Assembly (NCBI RefSeq): GCF_014898055.3
Contig: NW_023601212.1
Coordinates: forward strand, 55,726,329-55,790,328
Direction of reading: 5' to 3'
Length of the DNA stretch: 64,000 bases
Origin: Talpa occidentalis
Taxonomy: Eukaryota > Chordata > Mammalia > Eulipotyphla > Talpidae
Part shown: in pieces, positions 24,001 to 33,000 of the stretch
Layout of the letters: each line of letters starts with the position of its first letter
Numbering within the stretch: position 1 is the first letter of the stretch
Program-made: the position numbers and the translations under genes
The notes under the pieces: model-generated
Seen by the model: only the letters and a program-made list of their open reading frames with translations
Told to the model about the DNA's origin: nothing
The model's database searches: none

Positions 24001-27000
24001 GTTTACAAGTGAAAAATCTTAATCACATAATGACTAGAAATCTTTATGAAATTTCATCAAGAATAAGGATCTAATTTTTCAATGAAACTAGCTAATTCAA
24101 ATATGATTTCAAATGTATACTTCTAATTGTTTTCTAATTAAAAAGGTATTGATAGGGAGTTATGTAACTAACTATCTTCAACTCCATCAGTTTTAATATG
24201 ACATTTAAAATTCATTCCAAATGAAACTTAGGCTGCTTAGTTTAAATACAAAGGGCAGGAAAATACTTTGGTCCAAAGTCTTGTATGTATGAAAATGGAA
24301 GAATAAAAATAGTTTTAAAAAATGTCCTAGTGGACATTTAGTAAATCACCATTATTTGCACTACTTGACTACATTTTTATGGAGATATTATATTGGAAAA
24401 TCAAAATAGCACATTTGCTGTAAACAAATAACGGTTTTTACAGTTTATTTTTTTTTTTTTTTTTTTAATAGAGGCATGCTTTATTTATATTATTTGTTTG
24501 TTGTTGTTTATACATGCACTGGGTACAGTCAGAAGCGCGGGAGGTGAGAGAATTCACCAGAGCCAGAGCGGGAGCAGAGCAGCAGAAGGACTGAAGTACA
24601 CTGCTAGCGGGCGGCAGGAGAGGTCTGCGCGCCATGTGGGACCCTCCTCCAGTGGCCGGGGAGCAGCCGGGGATCGAACCCACTGCTGAGGGGAGCAGCG
24701 GGCGGCAGGAGAGGTCTGCGCGCCATGTGGGACCCTCCTCCAGTGGCCGGGGAGCAGCCGGGATCGAAACAGAGGCTGCGGGCAGCTTCGCAACCCAGTG
24801 CTCAACCGCTGCGCCACCGGGGAGGCCCGGTTTTTACAGTTTAAAACAACAAGGAAAGGAGAAAGAAGGAACCCGAACTTACAGTATTTTAGTATAGATC
24901 TGTGTATTCTGTGCAAGCTTTGAGTTAATGAAAATTTAAATTCAAATTTCATGATGCTTTATAGTTTAATTTGAAATTTACAAAGTCATTCTGGCCTTGA
25001 CAAAGCAGCAGTAAATGAGGTTGATTTTACTAAATGCCTTAAAATTACTGAAATGAACCAGAATTTAAGACAATAATTTTACTTTTGAATACATAAGTTG
25101 ACTATGACTTATTCTTTTTAAATTACAATTTTAAATATACTAAAATTCAAATGCATGTGTCAAGCCACCAAATAAGCAAATATTTGTTAATTAGGTAAAA
25201 CTAAATTCCAGAATCAAACAATCAACTTCTAATTTCTGCCACCAGCAGGAAGCTTAAAGTCCCTTAGAGATAAGTAATATTATCTCTTAAAATTCATATT
25301 ATCATATTTTAAGATGAACAAAGCAATTAAAACAATTTTTCTTACCTTTCAAAAGCAGGCCATGAGGTCTCTTCACTTAGTTCAGAACCATCACTGCTAC
25401 CTAAAACCAAAAGTGATTCTATTTTTAAACATCAGAATTATAGTTCAGATTTTATATTTCAAAAATAAATGCTATTCTCAAAAAATTACAACCATGTCAT
25501 TTGTGGGTAAACATTCACATATTAATTCTTCACTCTAATATTACTGCTGTTAGATTTATTCTGCAACATTTTGGGATATAATTGATAAAATTATCTAAAT
25601 TAATAAAATAGCAAAACACATTTTTGCATGTCTACTTATAACTCAAACTGATTATCAATATCAAATTGATAATTTTTATACCATCGGAGCATGGTATAAA
25701 AAGGTGTTTCATAATTTAAGGCCAATATAATTGTGAAATTCTTAGATAATTGTGAAATTCTTATGATATACTTCTTTCCCTTTTGTATTCTTTTAAAAAT
25801 CCATTACTAACTTATGAATAAAAAGGTTAATGGAATTTAATTTTTGTCTGTAGAGACAAGGTAGAAAAGAATGAAATCTCTATGTTTAAAAAATGTTACT
25901 ATAGTAATGTAAAGTATTTCTTTGGCCAGAATATCAGTTAAAATAGAAAGTTTTAAATTAGTTGACCAAAAAATTGAGGGGAATGAGGGGAACGGAGAGG
26001 TCAAAACAGCTTAGACTGACTTAAAAGTTATAGCGGTAATTCTAGCTCTCAACAAAATTGAGATGATTAATGTGTTCCTTATGTATCGAGCTGAGTTATC
26101 TATCAGACTTTCAAAACCAGGGTTCATGAAAGATGCATACTTTTAATGCTAAACAGCACCCATTATACGTGACGGATTAAAACCTCTTGTATGGACTTAG
26201 AATGGCTCTACTTAGGTCCCATCCTTCGAAAAACTGAATACCAATCACAGAAGTAATTTTATGTGGCTATGTTGCTGAGAAAATGATGGTAATCTATTGT
26301 TGGTATTGGGATCTTATAGGTTATCTTTTAAATTGTAGCATTATGTGGTAAAGACTAGAAATTTAAACATGATTAATATGAATTATTTATAGATAAGATT
26401 TTCCAGCAGCTTGGGGTTCGAATAGATATGCCTTCCTTTGCCAGGTTATCTGGGACATATATATTGTATTAGAAAATGTTAGAGGCCAATGTCCTACACA
26501 ATGATTAGTTTCTCTAGGCCTCCACAGTACAGTAGGCTGATATTGTATATAAAAGTTATAGTAAAGGGAAAAAACCTTTTGTGATTTAAAAAAATTATAT
26601 ACATTTTACTATTTTAAATTAAAAAAATCTTTTAAATATATATATTTGAACATTATGATTTAACTGGTCTAATTACTTTAATATTTTTCAAAAAGAATAT
26701 TTATAATTGATACTCCAATTTGGATTAAATGAGTCTCTACTCATCTGTTTTCTGAAGTGTTTTCCAAACAGGAAAACACTCATTGTGCTCAACGATGAAC
26801 ACTTTAGTTGTTATCATTTTGCAGCAGATGATATCTATATGTGGCTTGGAGGTGATCTTAGATATAGTGCACATATGATTAATGGCATTTACTATGCCAT
26901 GAACTGGAAGTATCTGTAAGCTATGACCCAGGAATCTCTGCTGAATCCTGAACTTTAGTTTCCATTTCTTGGGCCCATGGAGGATAGCAGACAGACCCAA

Positions 27001-30000
27001 AAAATTACTTTGGTGAGTGTTAATAAACTTTTCAATTTTAGCTAGAAATAGTTCTTCATCAATAAAAGTACAACTCCTTAAGAGATGAGCCAACAATATT
27101 GGTGGTTGTCCATTTTACTTTTTCTTTTTACCACTTTCAGTCACCTGTCTTTGGATCAACCAACTTCTAACAGTGCCACAATCTGACCAGCAGATCCTTG
27201 GAGTCACTTTAGCTGTTCCCAAGCTTCCAGAACACCTATTAGCAAGAAGTGTCAATGATAGAGCTGAGGTCCAGCAACACTTTTGTGATTTTGGTGGTGG
27301 GTGTGGTTTAGTAACAACACTTGAAGGGGGAGATCCTAAACCTCTAAAACACAAACAAACAAAAGATGTGTACATATTAACACCTACCATTTATAGTTAT
27401 AGACTTACTCTCTTTTCAGAATATTAAAGTTTTAAAAAATCAAACCCTGGAAGGTAATGTCTCTAGATAATGTTCTTAATCTACAAAGATGAAACAATCC
27501 TTACTATTTACCTACTTAATGGCCCTACATAATTGAAAAATAAACACAAAGGCAGAAAATTAAAATACTCTTAAAGATCTCCAAATTGAGATACTAAGTG
27601 AAAAAACTAGGTAACTATCTGTGGGAATCAGACGAACAATTATAGAAACTAGAAGTTGCAAATAAACTAGACAATACAATCATCATTATAAAGCTTACAA
27701 TGGGATAAAGTCAAATACTATATATTTGACAACTATAATTTTTAACAAATATTTTTTCTTTAGGTGGCATTATTTTGTGCATTATTTTCAGATTGCGGTT
27801 GATATTTGCATATTAGGCAACTCAACACTAATAATCATTTTATGTGGCCCACTCTTCTATTTTGTAAATCATTTAATCATTTTCTGTTATAAAAATGGGA
27901 CCATCAGAGTGAAAAACTGCTGAATGATGCTGGAAAGCTCTTGAAGCAATTTCCTTTTCAGGGTTTAGAACTCAAGGGTTAAGGAAGTCAATATGCTCAA
28001 TAAAATGAATTTCTGCAATTTGAAAGGATTGTTCATCCCTAATGACGAACTAATAGTAATAGATTTAGCCTGCGAAAAACCTGGGACTTAGTCAAAAAGA
28101 CGACATTTTCCTTCCATATTTTTTTTGAAAAAAAAAAAAAAAAAAAAAATAGCACCGCACAGATTTTCTAATTATCAAAGAAATAATACACATCTCGAAA
28201 ATTCAGAAAATGCAAGTTTAAAAAATAAAAACAAATTCCTCTCTTAATCTTGCATTCTTTTCCAGTATGGCCTTGATTTTCTGCTTCTCTTCATAGTAGC
28301 TATCTCTATTTCCTCACCTCTCATTCTCTAACCCACTCCCTTCAGGGATTTGCCCACATTACTCTAGGAAGCAATTCTTGTCAAGGTCTCAAATGACTTT
28401 TATCTCACTAAATCCACTGACCAATTCCCCAATCTCAGGCTACTTCTCTTTTTTGAATTTCATATTGGCACATTCAACACTTTCCTCCTCCTGAGACACT
28501 GGGCTTTCTGATACCAAAACCTCACTCGCTCCTTGACTGGTCCCTCTCCTTGGTAGTTTCCTTTGATAGCCCATCCTTTAAAATGAAATAGAAGCCTAAA
28601 TGTTAGAATGTCTTATTTGTTTTACACACTCTCCCTAGGGGACCTCAACCAGTGCCATGGCTTGAAATATTATAAATAATTTAACTTCTATCTTTATATC
28701 AATAGACCTGACCTTACCCCACTGAGCTCTATATTCAAACATTCATTTACCTACCTGACAACTCTGTGTGGACCAAACATATCCAAAACAGAACTCTCAG
28801 TTTCTAAGCTAGTCTTCATAAATACCTTGCAACCCAACAAATGATTGCTCTTCCAGTCTTCTCCACCTCAATAATAGCACAACCACCTAACTTAAGTGTC
28901 CTTTTCCTCATCCCCACATTCAAACTGCATGCAGTAATTAATTAAATCAGTCCACATTCTTTTTCCACCATTCTCTGAATGCCTCCCCTTTCGGAATTAA
29001 AAAAAAAGGAAGTAATTTTTAAACCATCATGAATTATTAACTTCAGTAGCTACTAGTGAGATGCTCTATATCTAACTGCTACCTTGCTTTTGTCAAATTT
29101 TCTTTATTTGTAGTAGGGTTAATAACTTTTTCCACTGGAGTTATAGTAAAAGTTTCATTTTTATGTAAGTTGTAACCCTCACAGAGAAGTATTTCTCACC
29201 TATTGATATTCCACTAGAAAGAGTAGAACTTTCAGCATGACCTCGCGATGGTGCATGGGGCTCCATGACGCTATCATCTAACAGATGTCTTGGCCCTGCA
29301 TTTGGGAATGTTGCACTCTTAAACTCTGCTGTATTCATTTTATGAATGAAACTGAAAATAAAGAGAAATATTTTTACATTTTTTATTACTGTTATTAATT
29401 CAGGATATAAAAGATAGTCTTATATAAAGATTCAGGTCATAAAACATTTATCTGCTATACTGAACAATTTCTGAACTCTCATACTAATAATGAACGCACA
29501 GGTTTTATCATAATGACCTAAAACAGGTTTAGGGAAAATTTTTTTGGAGACCAGACCATATCTATCTATAAAATGGAGAATACATAAATATCATCTTTAG
29601 TCTCAGTTGCACTAAGTTTTTTCATGTTAACTTTTGGAAACTAGTTATTAAATTTTCACACAAATCAGGTGAACCATAGGTTCCATTTTGAGAAAACAAT
29701 CTTGTAAAGTTAATGAAGTTAAACAACAACTAGTTTCCTTTCCTTTGCATTTAGAATAAAAATAAAATTTTATAGGCCTTAACTTATGGTGATTAAGACA
29801 AGCAATGACTGTCTTGACACTAAAGATAAAAGTTAAAAGGAAATGGTATTATTGCTTTCCTGATTTTATTTATAATAACACTGTAATGTTCACTTTATCT
29901 CCCCCAAATGTGGAGGTACTGTTGGGAAACTCATTTCCAAATTAAGATACAGGAAGAAATAAATGCTTTTAGGCAAACCTTTATACTGAATTAGAAAAAG

Positions 30001-33000
30001 CCTATTGTCATACAAATCAAACTATGCAAAGACAGTATTTTCTACTAAGCTAATCAAACAAATAGAAAACAAGTCCATTTAGAAAAAAAACTGAAAAATC
30101 TGAAAGACAAAATTAAAAATGCTGACTTATAACCCAAGCTGTGGCACTTCCTATGTCCATGTGGAATAAGGTTTCGAGGGGATGGCGGTGTTTGTGGTAG
30201 CAAGGTTCCTTCAGCTGCCACACTTTTTCTTGCACTTTGTGGAGATGCTCCAACTTCAGGACCTAAGAGTTACGTGGAGGCAGAGGGAGAGAGAGTAAAG
30301 GGAAGGGAAGAAGAGGAGAGACAGATATTGATTCCAGTAGACCAAGAATTGTTTCATTTTTCATCTTGATATAAAATGTGGTTTGTATTTTAAGATATTA
30401 GTTTAGCTCTATTTCATTCACTGAACAGGACAAATATTTATTTTCTAAGACTTAAAACACAAAACCCCAAAACATGAAATTCATTAATTTCTATCTACCA
30501 TACTTGTACTAAAGAGGCAGTATAACTATTTTCCTCATTTACAGAGGTCAAAATAGAAGAGATAAATTCAGCATCTCATATAACAGATCAAGCCTGGATT
30601 AATCACCCAGGTCTTCGGAATCCTAGTTTGGTGCTCTTTTAATTTTTCACATTGATCCCTTAACTCTTAGTTTTAGCTTCCTCTTAGATAAGGAACTTTA
30701 GGAGAGATCAAGCATTTGAGTTAGAATTTAGCTCTATATTGACATTGTTCAAACTTATGGAAATAAGAAAAAACTCAAAGTGAATTTGTAAGCTATCACT
30801 TTAAGAATAAAGGAGAAGCAAATTTAAGAAATTCAGCCTGAAATGTTTTTCTCTGCTTGGAATATTCTTCCCTCTGGGTATTGACAAGGCTTATTTCTTA
30901 ACTTCCTTCATACCTTATTAGATGGGCCTTTAAATATTTTTACAATATATAGTAACATGAAGTTTAGTGCCAAGGTCTGTATTTGAAATTTTTTAAAAGA
31001 CATTTATCAATGATTTCTTAAACAATAAATAATTCTCTTAAATGTCATACTTTTGATAGTGTGTCAGATACTTAATTCTCATTAAGTGCAACACATAAAT
31101 TAAGGAGCTATTTTTAATACTCTTAGTAGTTGGTGCAGAGTGAAACTAAAAAAAATCAAATCATTAACAATGACTTCTATTAAATATAAAAATCAGTAGA
31201 CTTTGCCCCTCATAACACAGAATTTTCTAATGTTACCAATCCTCATTGTCTAGGATGGTGTATTCTTAATTAAAAAGAACAGCTATTCATAAATACCTCA
31301 TATTTTCTATTTGTTGTTCTATTTTCATTCACTAGTTGGCTATTTGAACATTACTGACACTGTAGTAAGTAAAACTGTTTAATTAAAAAAAAAAATACCA
31401 AACAGAAAAACAATGATAGATGTTAATACCAAAAATAAATTTTTGAATGAAGTATAAAATGTGCTTAAGTATTTATTTACTTCACTTTGGAGTACATGCT
31501 TTCTTTGTCTGTTATCTGATTTATCATTTGGTAATGAGCGAAGACTATGCACTAACCTACTAAATCTTCCCTGGAAGCAGCAGAACGTGGTGTGCTTGTA
31601 CCTGGTTCTATCTTTAAGGAAAGTCTGAATTTTAAAAAGAAACAAAACACAAAGTAATTAATATTTGACAAAATAATATTAAACATTTAAAAATATTATT
31701 TATATTGATAAATATGTAACATTTTAAAAAAATATTAAAAGTGTATTTTCTCACACAAAACTTAATTTTTATAATTTCAGTATATTTTTTTAAGAGCAAT
31801 TTTTAAGTTAAGACTATTTCTTTCATACAAAGCCGATCTTAAAGTTTATTGCTGGGAATATTAGGGAGAGGGAAAAACATTAAAAGTCATTTAAAAATAG
31901 AAACCCTCCCCTACCCCCCAAGATGACGCTAACATATCTAAACAATTCAATACCTTTAAAGATACTTGGTGAGTGACTAACAGGTGATCTAACTCAAGGT
32001 TATAGTGATAACCTGACACAAATTCAGGAAATTTCACATGTTAATAAAAATATTATGCAAATTTTTTCTAGAATCTTAAATAGGTGTGCTAATGGCTTCT
32101 GTAGCACTGAAAATTTTAAAAAAATCTTACCTAAAACTAGCCATTTAAAAATTCAACCAACTTAACTCATCAAAATAAAGATCTGTATAAATAAAAAGGG
32201 TGTTTGCAAAATTCCTGGTAAATTTCAGGAATGTGGTAATATGATAAATTATATATACAAATATATACATATTTGTGCATATATACCTATTTGTGCATAC
32301 AAAGTATTATAAATTATACCATAAATCATATACATTTTTCATAAATTATGTCATAAATTATCACATACAATGATATTATAAATTTATCATAAATCATACA
32401 TCATATATGATAAATTTATCTTAATATATCCAGTTTTGAGAAGTTCCACAGCAAAAAATTAGGATTCCTATCAGTGGAAACTATTTTAGGAAATAGGAAA
32501 CTTTGGTACAGTCCAGAAAGCCTATCATCATGAAGCCTTTGTCTGAAAATCATGGCAATTTATAGAATGCTACCATACACCATACTAAATGGAATTTTAT
32601 ATAAAACTGAACAATACAAGTAACATTCCTAGTGATAGATCTATTGTAGGTTCTTAGCTTATTATTTCTTTGATAACCTAAGAGGAATTATATATGATTA
32701 TATTCTGATTATTTGATAGCATAAAATGCATATGTTAAACTGATAGATGATTAATCAGAACTCTGCTCTTTTTCCTCTGACAGAGCAGTTTGTTTATTTT
32801 AGTTACAAACTATATTGAGTTAATTCATTTGATAAATAGGCTTTGTGCTGGCATCTAGGGTCAGCACTGCAATATTAACAAACTGAGGCAGATTTGATGT
32901 TCCTGGCCTTCTGAAGCTCACAATCCAGTAGGTGAAAGACAAAGGAATAAACAAAATAAACACTATTTCCTAAAACAGAATCCAAATAGAAGGGAATAGA

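Larger units (their letters stand above)
22474..25345 (-). other. RALGPS2 intron
   Basis: It contains a U6 snRNA fragment (22965-22991), a (GACA)n-(CA)n-(CG)n microsatellite (23181-23236) and the SINE at 24448-24828. Confidence 0.85.
25401..29199 (-). other. RALGPS2 intron
   Basis: It contains an unrecognised open-frame stretch (26737-27390), a poly-A run (28129-28149) and an ancient repeat (28260-28960). Confidence 0.8.

Noticed and set aside
32220..32420. CRISPR-like array from the repeated AT units
   Set aside because: Units are imperfect, irregularly spaced and pure AT; the genome is mammalian.
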